Counted from the stretch's first letter, positions 9,101 to 17,239 are shown. The stretch is 64,000 bases of DNA from Spirochaetales bacterium (GCA_028722305.1 JAQYHB010000052.1:60281-124280), one strand, 5' to 3'. Made by a program: numbers and translations. Notes: generated by a model from the letters alone, not told the origin.

Positions 9101-9512
9101 CCCGGGCGGATATCCCGGCATCGCCTTGTCCGCGATGGCGGCGGCTACCGGAGCCATCCAGGTGGCTGCGATCCAGGCCCAGCCGCTGCCGTCCTACGAC
9201 GTGGGTGCCGAGAAGATCCTCCAGGACCAGCTGGCGGTCGTGCACAAGGGAGAGACGATTCTTCCCGAGCCGATGGCGAAGGCGGTGCGCAACGGCGATG
9301 CCGTCTACGGACAGGCAGGGGCGAGCGTGACCGTGGAGATCAACAACTACACCGGAGCCAAGGTGACGACAGACGAGCAGGAAGACCCCGAAGGGGCGCG
9401 CAAGCTCATGATCACCATCGGCAAGGCGGTGAGCAGCGGAATATCGAACGGCACCTACGACCAGGCGCTGGCAAGCCGGTACGGACTGGCGAGGAGGGGG
9501 ATCAATGCTTGA
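6165..9512 (+). CDS. tail tape measure protein
   Basis: 1115 residues from ATG 6165 (GGGGAGG upstream). The N-terminal part (IGNLIYKITGDTAALDKGLD..) is the usual start of tape measure proteins. A hydrophobic stretch lies near residues 285-325 and another near 965-1005. The middle is long coiled coil and includes three imperfect repeats of about 90 residues starting near 558, 671 and 771. Each has a LES/AxG..Y motif and ends with YYxxxE; the last two also share KEKDDKI/REKDDKI. Such repeats change tail length. The C-terminus has an AVVHKGETILPEPMA motif common in these proteins. It fixes tail length and passes into the cell during DNA entry. Confidence 0.92.
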   Translation: MDQIIGNLIYKITGDTAALDKGLDASGRKINATADSLKNLANVARRSFAAIATTKLIGALTSSASRVEELDAKFDTVFGDIAAASDSWARRYAQATSRGVTATKEMLASLQDVQTGYADTTEHAARFSEATVGVANDLASFTNAQVADVMDAIEASYNGMFRAMRTYGVSLTEEIINQQEYAKQLGKTYDSMTILEKREAVLSGIVTQSRNALHQNIQTWQQYDWTLGDAARTSDNFANTSQGFKQTLVDFRAELGAAFLPAVGGLLQDLTGVMKAFNGLPEPIQAATSATLAFAAALKVLGANPINIALSGIVALTVAVTSHKSASDKLAQSTRSLSAASSEYAGIMKKLQGDTGDMTQAQRDLLEVQRQIAANKAKDALNTLTESYKKTSQEIASSTRKLNLEKAEQEAARFMLSISNLPLDELEAKLQNYIDETQGSTDTYLSHLNEMLVDYRNSWNGNADTLTEDMTKASKRVADEEKTLLEKQETLQESLMQVASAANNGTIDISWLETSLPVLYKMIMDVADGMKTVKNNDPSKTFSTAYYASTQWTQALTQQRAAWLQAKGMYQEADQLLLGLSRTEQEEAIRKLATDAKLLHEGEDVNKLSIDVLRERIKNHKQAGDELAAMDDYYAMQRASILEGDLQTQKDASKEITATLRTQNEAFMQAEAQRLESHGDYQAWADKQIEILHSQRDAEIALLQERIGKKEASAKDLEALERYYANEEIRINKEKDDKIFEHQAELIEAQAASEKEVNDLLWQQQKTALEASASELESNGQFEAAYLTRITLLEKERDTAIDAMLLKVRQGKATEADLLGLRQYYAQEEEKLEREKDDKIAAHAKKMLKERMDAMKAFASELKSAVTDLAGALNDLYSAQTDAAVSAIERQTQAQEEALGIAEQSTAEKLQQEYEEAVKAGDMELAQEKQRDLQRQQIENEADERKRKLQREQAKRDKELSVFQTILNTTAAVVKFLADPGGYPGIALSAMAAATGAIQVAAIQAQPLPSYDVGAEKILQDQLAVVHKGETILPEPMAKAVRNGDAVYGQAGASVTVEINNYTGAKVTTDEQEDPEGARKLMITIGKAVSSGISNGTYDQALASRYGLARRGINA

Positions 9513-9870
9513 CGTCACGCGGCCGATATGGCCGGAAAAGGTACCCGGATTCGGCCTGGGCTGGAAGCATCAGGGCCTGGGGGACAACGTGCTCCGCTCG
9601 AAGCCCGAGAGGGGGCCGGCGAAGACGAGACGGACTGCTACGGCTCCGGTCGAGACGATCAGCGGGACCATCGCGATGGATGCCGCCGCATACCGGATCT
9701 TCACGCGCTGGTTCCACGACGAGATCGCCGACGGCGCCATGTCCTTCCAATGGTGGAACTTCCTCGAGGAGGACTGGTGCGAGGCCCGCATCACCTCGAC
9801 GAGCGCCGAGAGCGACGGACGGGTGGCGGGAGACATGAGCGTGACGCTGACGCTGGAGGTGCTGCCGTGA
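9505..9870 (+). CDS. phage distal tail protein, unknown family
   Basis: 121 residues beginning MLDVTRPIWPEKVPG. It has a Trp-rich centre, TRWFHDEIADGAMSFQWWNFLEEDW, and overlaps the tape measure by 8 bp. Small proteins of this size after the tape measure, and before an NlpC/P60 gene, build the distal tail (lambda gpM/gpL-like position). No catalytic motif is visible, so the role is inferred from gene order. Confidence 0.55.
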   Translation: MLDVTRPIWPEKVPGFGLGWKHQGLGDNVLRSKPERGPAKTRRTATAPVETISGTIAMDAAAYRIFTRWFHDEIADGAMSFQWWNFLEEDWCEARITSTSAESDGRVAGDMSVTLTLEVLP

Positions 9871-10328
9871 ACGATTCGGACAAGAAGGAACTGTACGCTC
9901 CGTCCACCGCGAGACTGTACGTGAAGATGGCCACCATCTCGGGAGAGGGGGTGGACTACGCCATCGTGGATGATGCCAGGGACGTGGTCGCCGGAGGCAG
10001 GACATTCCGGCATACCGCGTTCACCTATGCGCCCCCCGACCCGTCGGCATCCAGCGGCACGAGCACCATGGGCATCGACGATCTCGACCTCGTCCTCACC
10101 TCGATGATCGCAGGCAAACGGGGACCGTTCGAGGTGAGCGTATGGGTGGTGGACAGGGACGATCCGAATGTTCCCGTGACCGACGTCAACACGCACGACG
10201 TCACGAAGATGACGTTCTCCTCGGACGGCAAGATCTCCCTCACGCTCGGAGAGCTGACCACGCCCCTGTCGTTCACGGCGAGCCGCTACGGGTACGGCGC
10301 GACGGATTTCCCGGGGCTTTTCGGATGA
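9867..10328 (+). CDS. phage distal tail protein (gpL/DUF1833-2163-like position)
   Basis: 153 residues from GTG 9867, which overlaps the previous TGA (GTGA). Predicted beta-rich, with APSTARLYVKMATISGEGVDYAIVDDARD and TRSRY-like end TASRYGYGATDFPGLFG. It precedes NlpC/P60 and tail-tip genes, the slot of lambda gpL. The start codon is GTG because no upstream in-frame ATG leaves a sensible overlap. Confidence 0.55.
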   Translation: MNDSDKKELYAPSTARLYVKMATISGEGVDYAIVDDARDVVAGGRTFRHTAFTYAPPDPSASSGTSTMGIDDLDLVLTSMIAGKRGPFEVSVWVVDRDDPNVPVTDVNTHDVTKMTFSSDGKISLTLGELTTPLSFTASRYGYGATDFPGLFG

Positions 10329-10669
10329 ACTGGTCCAAATGGCTTTCCGTTCCCTACCGCAAGGGCGGGCGGACCATGGAAGGGTGCGACTGCTGGGGCT
10401 TTACCCGGCTTGTCGTCGGCGAGGAGCAGGGAGTCGACCTTCCCGCCTGGCAGGACAGCAGGACATTGACCGAGATCGAGCGGGCGCGGTTCCGGGAGAT
10501 TCCCCGCCCGGAAGAGGGATGCATCGTCCTGATGAGGCACATGGGAGGAGACATCCATACGGGAGTCTGGACCTGCGGGATGATCCTGCACATGACCGAT
10601 CGCGGACCCGCATGCCAGCCGGAAGGACGGCTCAAGCCTTTCGTCGAAGGGTACTACGTCCCTCTCTGA
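10325..10669 (+). CDS. tail-associated NlpC/P60 cell-wall peptidase
   Basis: 114 residues overlapping the previous gene by 4 bp. MEGCDCWGFTRLVVGEEQG contains the active-site Cys (CDCWGF, near residue 22), and DIHTGVWTCGMILHM supplies the His. The two motifs are the NlpC/P60 pair. Enzymes of this kind at this locus (lambda gpK position) cut peptidoglycan crosslinks as the tail tip reaches the cell wall. The domain is about as short as known active members. Confidence 0.8.
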   Translation: MNWSKWLSVPYRKGGRTMEGCDCWGFTRLVVGEEQGVDLPAWQDSRTLTEIERARFREIPRPEEGCIVLMRHMGGDIHTGVWTCGMILHMTDRGPACQPEGRLKPFVEGYYVPL

Positions 10670-10702
10670 TTTCCCGCATGCCGACGGGGCCAGACTCAAG
10701 GC

Positions 10703-13700
10703 ATGCAGGTACGCGAGATCCTCAACCCATTTACAGGCGTCTACGACACGACCACCATCGATGCAAGACACTGCACCCTCGGCCGCCTGAAGAAGCGCTT
10801 CGGGGGCGACAAGCTCTACTACCGGGACGGCATCATCCTGGAAGACGACCGCACGCGCTTCGGCAGCGATGACCTGGTGGTCGTCATCCAGGCTCCCGGA
10901 CAGGCCGTTGCTGCGGCGATCGCCTTTCTTGCAATCGCGGCAGTCGTCGGCACTGCAGTCTACGTGTACCTGCTCAGCGCGTTCCACATTCCCGACTTCT
11001 CGAAAGTACAGACATCGCCGTCCCTCCGCGGTTCGACGAACAGCGCCAGGAAGAACAGCCACATTCCGCTCCTGCTGGGACGCCACCGGGTCTATCCCGA
11101 CATCGCAGGGCTGACCTATACCAGCTATCGGGACGGCAACCAGTACCTCCATCAACTTTTCTGCTTCGGCTATTCGGCCGTGCAGCCGGACCTGTCCACC
11201 CTCAAGATCGGGGAGACTCCGTTCTCCAGCTATACGGAAGCCGAGCGCGCGCTTGGCACGAGTCTCGCTCCGCTCAGGGTCGTGGAGTCGACCATCGACA
11301 TCAAGCTGTCCCAGGGCGAGGCGGTCGTGCGGACGACCTCGAGCGGCACCACGCGCATCGAGGTCGGCATGGCGGCGCCCAACGGCATCTACCGCTATGA
11401 CGATGACGGAGACAGGCAGTACGAGTCGGTCTCCTTCCGCATCGAATGGAAGCCGTCGGAGGAGGAGGAATGGAACACCTCTTTCGATTCGTCCATCAGC
11501 AAGAACACGGACAAGTGGAGGGAATCCTACGTCATCCTTCCCTCCGGCGATGCCGACGGCATCTATGACGTGCGCGTCACCCGTACCTCGGCTCTCGGCG
11601 ATTCCGCGAGGGAGATCGACTACCTCTACTACGACGTGCTGAGATGTTTCGTCCATACGGATGACGCGGACAAGGCGGCACCGGTCAGGAATGCGGACAC
11701 CTACAGGCTGATGTCGGCACGGATCAAGGCGACCGACCAGCTCCACGGCGTCATCGATTCTCTCAACTGCGAGGCTACGCTCAAGACATGGTCATGGTCG
11801 GGCACCGGCACCGGACCCGACTCATGGGTGCAGGCCGAGACCTGCAACCCCGCATCGGCCATGCTGTACCTGCTTCTGGATCCTTGCGCGAACCCTCGTC
11901 CGCTCGATACGGGCAAGATCGTATGGAGCGAGTTCGAGGCATTCTTCTCGTTCTGCAAGGAAAAGGGGTACGAGTGCAACGCCTGGGTGTCGTCCGACCA
12001 TACCATCGCCGACCTGCTCGACTACATCGCTAGGACCAACCAGGCGACGGTCAGGCGATCGGGAGGCAAGATCGGCATCATCATCGACGAGGCTCATCCC
12101 GCCCCGACACAGCTTTTCACGCCGCGCAATGCCTGGGGATTCACCGAGGAAGACAACCTCGACAGCTCGACGAACACGCTGAAGGTGAAGTTCGTCGACA
12201 AGGATACGGGTTATGTGGAGGTCGAGCGCTATGTCTCGGTGGACGACGACGGGACGGTCACGCTGGACAAGGCGGACACAAGCCAGGACAACATCACCGA
12301 GATGGTGCTCTTCGGCGTCACGTCCGCCACCCAGGCTGCCAGGATCGGCAAGGTCCGTCTGCTCGAGATGCGCAACCGTTACCGCACCTTCACCTGGTCA
12401 TGCGACCTGGAAGGCCTGCTCTGCATGCCCGGAGACATGGTGCTGCTGGAGCACGACACCTTCCTTCTCGGCTCCGGTGAGGGCAGGGTGACGCACGTCA
12501 TCCGGGACGAAGAGGGCAGGGTGACCTCCATCCATCTGGACAGCAGGATCGACCTGCCAGCCGGCAACTCTTACGGCATCACAATCCGCAACGCGCAGGC
12601 GATCACGAGGGCGGTACCGGTCGAGGCGGCAGGAAAACGGACCAGCGTGATGCGGATCGCGCAGCCAGCCGTCTTCCCTGTCGAGGACGGCGACCTTGTC
12701 GCGGTAGGCGTGGCAGGGAAAGAGGCAAGAGAGGTTCTGGTCTCCTCCATCGAGAGGAACGACGACATGTCATGCAAGATTACCGCGGTCGACTATGCGC
12801 CGGAGTGCTACGAGGACGGCCCGATCAAAGCGTTCGACCCCGGCATCACCAGACCTCCGACCGGAGGTCCGGTCGGCACCGGCGTCTCGACTGCCGCCGC
12901 CATCGGGATGCCTGGCGCTCCCGGTCCTGCAGGAGCACCTGCTCCGCGATATCTCGGCATGCTGGAAGCCGCACCTGCCGCTCCTGCAGACGGTTCGTAC
13001 TTCCTTTACAGCGGAGAAACCGGCACGACTTACACAAAAGGGCGAATCTACCAGTACCGCGCCATCGAAGGAAGCTGGGAAGACGTCTCTTCGTCGTCAT
13101 ACTGCGTAGGCACTGCGTTGCTCGACTCTCTCAACCTGTCCGGCAATGAAGGATCCGTCATGCCTGCAGCCACCGCATTCATCTCCTATCTCGGCCTGCA
13201 ATATCTGGAGTTCGCTTCCAACGGAGGCTTCAAGAGCTCGAATTACACGGAGGAAAACGTCGACCTGGATGACACCCACTCCATTCTTGCACCTTCGGCA
13301 GGATTCAAGGCCGATGCGTCGAGCGGCACCATGAGGATGTATGGAGCCGTCCTGCGGAACGCCCAGATTGTCGACGGAACATTTAAATTCCGAGGCAACA
13401 GCTTCGGTCCAAGAGACGACAGTTATCCGTCCGGCTGGGTCAAGATAACAAGCATTCCGAACGTGCAGGAACTGGTGCCGAACCTGGGGAACGACAAGCG
13501 GTACACCGCCTATGCCATCTACATAGCGCTCGACGCCTATGGACAGCCCCGCTACGACGAGTACATACCGGTTGCAAGTTCGAAATATCCGGAGGCGAGG
13601 TTCCTTACCGTCAGCACAAGCGAGACTGGCAGCACCGATGTCTATACCGTAAAGGTCTACGACATCGACCTCTCCTTGCTCCTTACTCTTACGTCCACCA

Positions 13701-13936
13701 CAAGCGCCAATACAGGCACCATCGTGTCCGGCACCGACACCAACCTCGGAACAATCAGGATCTACTTCCCGGGTTCCTACTTCAGCCTTGGCGATCTGCC
13801 GATAGGCATGAAGTTGAAGGGAGGAGAGCATAGAAACTCGGTTTTTCTCACTGTCGACAAGAATTCAGGCTTGAATCTGGATTACGGTCCCACTGCCACC
13901 CTGCATGTGAGACTCAACGATCTCGGTTGGCCGTGA
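10703..13936 (+). CDS. tail tip / central fiber protein (gpJ-like)
   Basis: 1077 residues beginning MQVREILNPFTGVY. Residues 68-93 form a hydrophobic segment (VAAAIAFLAIAAVVGTAVYVYLL) like that of lambda gpI/J fusions. The following SLRGSTNSARKNSHIPLLLGRHRVYPDIAGLTYTSY is typical of host-specificity hub proteins. The middle holds hub domains, and a short Gly-Pro stretch near residue 735 (GMPGAPGPAGAPAPRYLG) leads into a beta-rich C-terminal receptor-facing part. It forms the tail hub and tip. Confidence 0.85.
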   Translation: MQVREILNPFTGVYDTTTIDARHCTLGRLKKRFGGDKLYYRDGIILEDDRTRFGSDDLVVVIQAPGQAVAAAIAFLAIAAVVGTAVYVYLLSAFHIPDFSKVQTSPSLRGSTNSARKNSHIPLLLGRHRVYPDIAGLTYTSYRDGNQYLHQLFCFGYSAVQPDLSTLKIGETPFSSYTEAERALGTSLAPLRVVESTIDIKLSQGEAVVRTTSSGTTRIEVGMAAPNGIYRYDDDGDRQYESVSFRIEWKPSEEEEWNTSFDSSISKNTDKWRESYVILPSGDADGIYDVRVTRTSALGDSAREIDYLYYDVLRCFVHTDDADKAAPVRNADTYRLMSARIKATDQLHGVIDSLNCEATLKTWSWSGTGTGPDSWVQAETCNPASAMLYLLLDPCANPRPLDTGKIVWSEFEAFFSFCKEKGYECNAWVSSDHTIADLLDYIARTNQATVRRSGGKIGIIIDEAHPAPTQLFTPRNAWGFTEEDNLDSSTNTLKVKFVDKDTGYVEVERYVSVDDDGTVTLDKADTSQDNITEMVLFGVTSATQAARIGKVRLLEMRNRYRTFTWSCDLEGLLCMPGDMVLLEHDTFLLGSGEGRVTHVIRDEEGRVTSIHLDSRIDLPAGNSYGITIRNAQAITRAVPVEAAGKRTSVMRIAQPAVFPVEDGDLVAVGVAGKEAREVLVSSIERNDDMSCKITAVDYAPECYEDGPIKAFDPGITRPPTGGPVGTGVSTAAAIGMPGAPGPAGAPAPRYLGMLEAAPAAPADGSYFLYSGETGTTYTKGRIYQYRAIEGSWEDVSSSSYCVGTALLDSLNLSGNEGSVMPAATAFISYLGLQYLEFASNGGFKSSNYTEENVDLDDTHSILAPSAGFKADASSGTMRMYGAVLRNAQIVDGTFKFRGNSFGPRDDSYPSGWVKITSIPNVQELVPNLGNDKRYTAYAIYIALDAYGQPRYDEYIPVASSKYPEARFLTVSTSETGSTDVYTVKVYDIDLSLLLTLTSTTSANTGTIVSGTDTNLGTIRIYFPGSYFSLGDLPIGMKLKGGEHRNSVFLTVDKNSGLNLDYGPTATLHVRLNDLGWP

Positions 13937-13953
13937 TGCAAGGAGTTAAAAAC

Positions 13954-14640
13954 ATGATTGAAATACCAGTGAACGGACATTCAATAGACGTTCAAAAGAT
14001 GGAAAGGAAGCTGGTACAGGGGGCTAAGGGCATGGATGTGTTCCGGTTTGCCGTGGCTGCGGCGGTGGATGGTACCGACATGACCGACGCCGGCTTGTCG
14101 TGGTACCTGCACATCTCCGATGCATTGGGCAACGAGGATCTCTTTCTTCTCTCGCCCGACACAGAGAAGGACCGTGTCCTGCTGGATTGGACCGTCGACC
14201 TGACCGGGGTGACCTGCGGGCACCTGTTCATGGAGCTCTACTGTGCCGAAGCATCCGACGCCGGTGACGGGACGGACAGACGGCGCTGGGGTACCATGAT
14301 CGCCCGTGCCTACATACATCCATCGTTCGGCTACGGCAAGGGAGCGACCGGGAAGGTCTCCCTCATGGAACAGTACGTCGCGCAGATGGAGGCGATTCTC
14401 GCCGACTGCAAGGCAAAGCAGGCAACCGTCACCAGCGATCAGATGACGGTTGCCGCGGCCAAGACAAGTGCCGTCAGCGATCAGCTGGCTGCCAAGGACG
14501 CCAAGGAGAAGGCTCTTGCCGCTTCAGCTTCCGTCGGGAAGCATCTTGTCGAGATTGACGACGAGCTCTACGAGGTCTCCGATACCGCAAGCGGTGACCG
14601 CATCGTCAAGACTTTTACGAAGACGGAGGCGGGCACATGA
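13954..14640 (+). CDS. baseplate upper protein-like
   Basis: 228 residues from ATG 13954, chosen over ATG 13936 because AGGAG lies 8 nt upstream. The N-terminal half (EIPVNGHSIDVQKMERKLVQG..FRFAVAAAVDGTDMTDAGLSWYLHISDALGNEDLFLLS) is beta-rich, like BppU/DUF2479 proteins that link receptor-binding proteins to the baseplate. The C-terminal third is a coiled coil (QMEAILADCKAKQATVTSDQMTVAAAKTS). The job is inferred from this build and its place between the tip gene and the DGR target. Confidence 0.55.
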   Translation: MIEIPVNGHSIDVQKMERKLVQGAKGMDVFRFAVAAAVDGTDMTDAGLSWYLHISDALGNEDLFLLSPDTEKDRVLLDWTVDLTGVTCGHLFMELYCAEASDAGDGTDRRRWGTMIARAYIHPSFGYGKGATGKVSLMEQYVAQMEAILADCKAKQATVTSDQMTVAAAKTSAVSDQLAAKDAKEKALAASASVGKHLVEIDDELYEVSDTASGDRIVKTFTKTEAGT

Positions 14641-14933
14641 GCGGGCAGACGAAATCGATTCTCGACACATATAAGAACAAGGCCAAAGCCCTTCAGTCGG
14701 AAATGAGCGCGACAGCGTGCGATGTGGCAGGAAAAAGGGAGACTGCCGTCAGTGCGGCCGCTACATGCCAGGAGAAGGCGGCGGAAGCCGGAGCCGATAA
14801 GAACACGGCCCAGCTGCATGCTCTCAGACAGGGTGCATATGCGATTACCATGAACGGCACTTCCCGCAAGGCCATCCATCAAGGAACCTTCGGAAGATGC
14901 CTCACAACCATCACGGAGGAGACAAATGGCTGA
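14637..14933 (+). CDS. small Ala-rich helical protein, unknown
   Basis: 98 residues overlapping the previous stop by 4 bp. The first 60 residues are an Ala/Lys/Glu-rich helix with three Cys (ATACDVAG, AATCQEKAAEAGADK). The end is ordinary globular sequence. It continues the coiled-coil style of the previous gene, so it may be a further part of a baseplate stalk. I do not recognise a family. Confidence 0.55.
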   Translation: MSGQTKSILDTYKNKAKALQSEMSATACDVAGKRETAVSAAATCQEKAAEAGADKNTAQLHALRQGAYAITMNGTSRKAIHQGTFGRCLTTITEETNG

Positions 14934-15309
14934 GACATTCAAGGGACTCCTGCCGAACGCCAGGGACATGAACGCCCTCTGGTGGGGCGGGGAGAAGGAA
15001 CGGAGAGAAGGGACCGATGCGATTTCCGGGCTTGCTTTCACCAAGACGCCCGTGCAGGGAACGGTCGTCGCGACTTCAGCGACAAGCGTACTGCTCAAGG
15101 CGGGGGAGGCTGCGGTGGCGGACAGGAGCGCCGTCATCATCCGGAACGTCTCTCCGTTCGAGGTAAAGGTCGGACCATCCAGTACGGCGGCCATCTACAA
15201 GGCCGGCATTCCAGTAGGACCCGGAGAAGAGCGTGTCTTCCGTACAGCAAGCCCGCTCTACGCGCGCTCTGAAGGAGGAGAAGTAGAGCTGGAGGTGACG
15301 GAACTATGA
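14926..15309 (+). CDS. phage structural protein, unknown
   Basis: 127 residues. An N-terminal segment with MNALWWGGEKERREGTDAI precedes a beta-rich domain with VIIRNVSPFEVKVGPSS and VGPGEERVFRTASPLYARSEG. That second half resembles small beta-barrels that decorate tail fibers. It overlaps both neighbours, so it belongs to the same translation-coupled tail operon. Function not known. Confidence 0.55.
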   Translation: MAETFKGLLPNARDMNALWWGGEKERREGTDAISGLAFTKTPVQGTVVATSATSVLLKAGEAAVADRSAVIIRNVSPFEVKVGPSSTAAIYKAGIPVGPGEERVFRTASPLYARSEGGEVELEVTEL

Positions 15310-15554
15310 GGCAATTTGAATACTCGACGAACCTTTCCACCATCCTGCAGGATGGCCAGGCCATGGAAAAAGTGGAGGTCGCATGGAACGAGACGTTCGA
15401 TGATTCCATGGTCGAGATCTGCAGGGGTACCGCAGTCGTATCACGTGACGGCGAGTCGTACGCACCTGTGCTGGCCGCATCGTTGAGGGCGCAGCACGAA
15501 GACCTCTTCCGACAGCCTGAGGAAGATGATTCGATGAAAGGAGGACTGGAATGA
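15306..15554 (+). CDS. small phage protein before the DGR target, unknown
   Basis: 82 residues, 4-bp overlaps with both neighbours. MRQFEYSTNLSTILQDGQAMEKVEVAWNETFDDSMVEIC.. is acidic and has no visible motif. Its tight coupling to the variable receptor-binding gene suggests it is a chaperone or connector for that protein. That is a guess from position alone. Confidence 0.5.
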   Translation: MRQFEYSTNLSTILQDGQAMEKVEVAWNETFDDSMVEICRGTAVVSRDGESYAPVLAASLRAQHEDLFRQPEEDDSMKGGLE

Positions 15555-16792
15555 GACCGAGCGGAATGACGAACGACCAATACGCGGACCTGCTCCACAT
15601 GCTCGAACAGAAAATCACCGATCTTGCGACAAAGACGAGCGGCAGTGGTCTGGTCGTATCCGACACCGACTACTACGAGGCCGTCAACTACGGAGAAGAC
15701 ATCAAGGATCTTACCGACGGACGCGAGGAGCTGGTCTTCGACACGCTGGGACGTCCGAATTTGATGACGAACTTTTATGCCGACAAGTGGGCGGGGCTCG
15801 ATTTTCTGTCTGCAAACAGCACCCTGTTCACGCCTGACAGCAACTCGTTGCATCCTGCGTTCTATTGCGACCAGGAAGGCAACCAATTGTGCGAATTCCA
15901 GGTAGGAAAATACCAGGCTGTCAGGTGGGAGGGAACCAATACGCCCTGCTCCTTGTACAATCTGGTTCCATCAAACTCCCTCAATCTCGATACCATGCTG
16001 ACCATGATAGGTGCGATGGGGTGCGGGTTTGCGCTGACGACACAGGCCTGCTGGGCCTACATGGCTTTGTTGTCGATGAGGCTCAGCTACGAGTGCCGTG
16101 GCAACACCTCTTATGGCAAGGCTCACGATTGCACCAGCGAGGTGGCGAAAGCCGCCAACATCTACACGAAGAGCGATGGGGGCAAGGCGCAGTACCTATC
16201 GAGGACAGGTACCGGGCCTACGTATTGGAACCTGCTTGGAGATCCTGCCATGCCGGCCGATCTTGTCGGAAACCTGCTCGAACGTGTCGCTGACGTAAAG
16301 TTTGTAAACGGCGTCTGGAGATTGATTCCGTACAATTATGCCTTGAACGAAGGGGTGGACCTTTCTTCCGGTTCGACACTCTTCAAGGAACTTGCGCCAG
16401 GAGACAAAACTATCTTCAATACACAGGGTACCGCCGGTTCACTCTGCTACGATCTTGTCAACGAAAGCGGCACACAGATGGAGATATCCAATGCCGTGGT
16501 CAACGGAATCAAGGAAGGACATGTAGACGGGGCAAACACGTTTGCATCCACTGCGGTGCATTCCGGGGTGATTGTGCCGCCATATGCGTACGAGTTGTTG
16601 CTGGCACCATGCACCAAGGCTCCCAAGGGCTATTTCTGGCTCAGGTGGATTTCGGAGTCTACGCCCTATTTCGGCGGCCACGCGAACTACGGCAGCAACG
16701 CCGGGCTCGGTTGTCGGCACGCCAACTACACGCGTGGCTCCTCGCACATCAACATCGGGTTCCGGCCCGCCCGCTTGAAAAAGGTCCGTTGA
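15551..16792 (+). CDS. DGR target: putative receptor-binding tail protein with C-terminal variable repeat
   Basis: 413 residues. The last 42 residues are encoded by the variable repeat: from Pro372 in STPYFGGHANYGSNAGLG to RPARL. The end of the protein (FWLRWISESTPYFGG...INIGFRPAR) has the FxxR..GFRPAR style of DGR-diversified C-type-lectin-fold domains, as in phage BPP-1 Mtd and Treponema TvpA. Variable sites relative to the template are residues 377, 380, 390, 393, 397 and 399. The gene is last in the tail operon and 4 bp overlapped with its neighbour. The rest (residues 1-370) is probably a trimerising baseplate-attachment part plus the fold framework. The lectin fold is inferred, not shown. 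Confidence 0.88.
   Translation: MRPSGMTNDQYADLLHMLEQKITDLATKTSGSGLVVSDTDYYEAVNYGEDIKDLTDGREELVFDTLGRPNLMTNFYADKWAGLDFLSANSTLFTPDSNSLHPAFYCDQEGNQLCEFQVGKYQAVRWEGTNTPCSLYNLVPSNSLNLDTMLTMIGAMGCGFALTTQACWAYMALLSMRLSYECRGNTSYGKAHDCTSEVAKAANIYTKSDGGKAQYLSRTGTGPTYWNLLGDPAMPADLVGNLLERVADVKFVNGVWRLIPYNYALNEGVDLSSGSTLFKELAPGDKTIFNTQGTAGSLCYDLVNESGTQMEISNAVVNGIKEGHVDGANTFASTAVHSGVIVPPYAYELLLAPCTKAPKGYFWLRWISESTPYFGGHANYGSNAGLGCRHANYTRGSSHINIGFRPARLKKVR
16663..16776 (+). repeat. DGR variable repeat (VR)
   Basis: 114 bp that align without gaps to the template at 17290-17403. Seven bases differ (16679, 16688, 16718, 16727, 16739, 16740, 16745), and every one faces an A in the template. All 89 non-A template positions are identical. 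The 3' end contains a 13-nt G/C-only run (16762-16774), like the initiation-of-mutagenic-homing element of BPP-1. Confidence 0.95.
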
Positions 16793-16805
16793 AGGCTGTC
16801 TCTCT

Positions 16806-16833
16806 GGCTGACGACGCTCTGTCGGCGTCAGCC
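16806..16833 (+). promoter_or_regulatory. stem-loop just downstream of the VR (DGR hairpin or terminator)
   Basis: An 8-bp perfect stem GGCTGACG/CGTCAGCC with a 12-nt loop lies 29 bp after the VR end and 13 bp after the target stop. In BPP-1 a hairpin/cruciform just 3' of the VR aids target recognition. The T-rich sequence that follows also allows a terminator reading. Confidence 0.6.
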
Positions 16834-16861
16834 TCGCAAATTTTTGAGTTTTGGAGGTAGT

Positions 16862-17239
16862 ATGGGTTACGAGGACGAGCATCCCATTTTCTCAAAAGCC
16901 GACACGGCAGCCAACGAGGTCGTCTTGTCATTCATCAAGATGCCTGCGGCGTACAAAGAGGTGTATGGCCGTGAAATCTGCAGAAAGATCGGACTATGCG
17001 GATCGTATCTGGATACGGCGCGGTACAAGGGGAACAAGCAAGAGAAATTGCGATGCCTGAATACTGCCGATGGATATCTGTCCGAGGTGAAGTACTGGGT
17101 CAATCGTTCAACCAACCTGTTTTATTACACCAAGACGGGAGCCAAACGCTTTTCGATTCCGCCAAAGAGGGCGGCGGCTTGCTACTCAGCTCTGGTGGAA
17201 CTCGGGTGTCTCATAGGTGGGTGGAAGGGCTCACTATAA
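16862..17239 (+). CDS. avd: DGR accessory variability determinant (Avd)
   Basis: 125 residues from ATG 16862, with GGAGG 4 nt upstream. A longer TTG start at 16844 is possible but has no ribosome site. The sequence is helical and basic (YKEVYGREICRKIG, CLNTADGYLSEVKYWVNRSTNLFYYTKTGAKRF). Avd proteins of about 125 residues form a barrel-shaped pentamer that binds the reverse transcriptase and template RNA and is needed for mutagenic cDNA synthesis. Position between VR gene and template repeat is classic. Confidence 0.85.
   Translation: MGYEDEHPIFSKADTAANEVVLSFIKMPAAYKEVYGREICRKIGLCGSYLDTARYKGNKQEKLRCLNTADGYLSEVKYWVNRSTNLFYYTKTGAKRFSIPPKRAAACYSALVELGCLIGGWKGSL

Noticed and set aside
10323..10334. 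12-nt identity between spacer 9 (63628-63639) and the start of the NlpC/P60 gene
   Set aside because: Match stops after 12 nt and no TTC PAM precedes it; about two such matches are expected by chance across 14 spacers in 64 kb.
16844..16861. Longer avd start at TTG 16844
   Set aside because: GGAGG at 16853-16857 is correctly placed for ATG 16862 and would lie inside the longer form.
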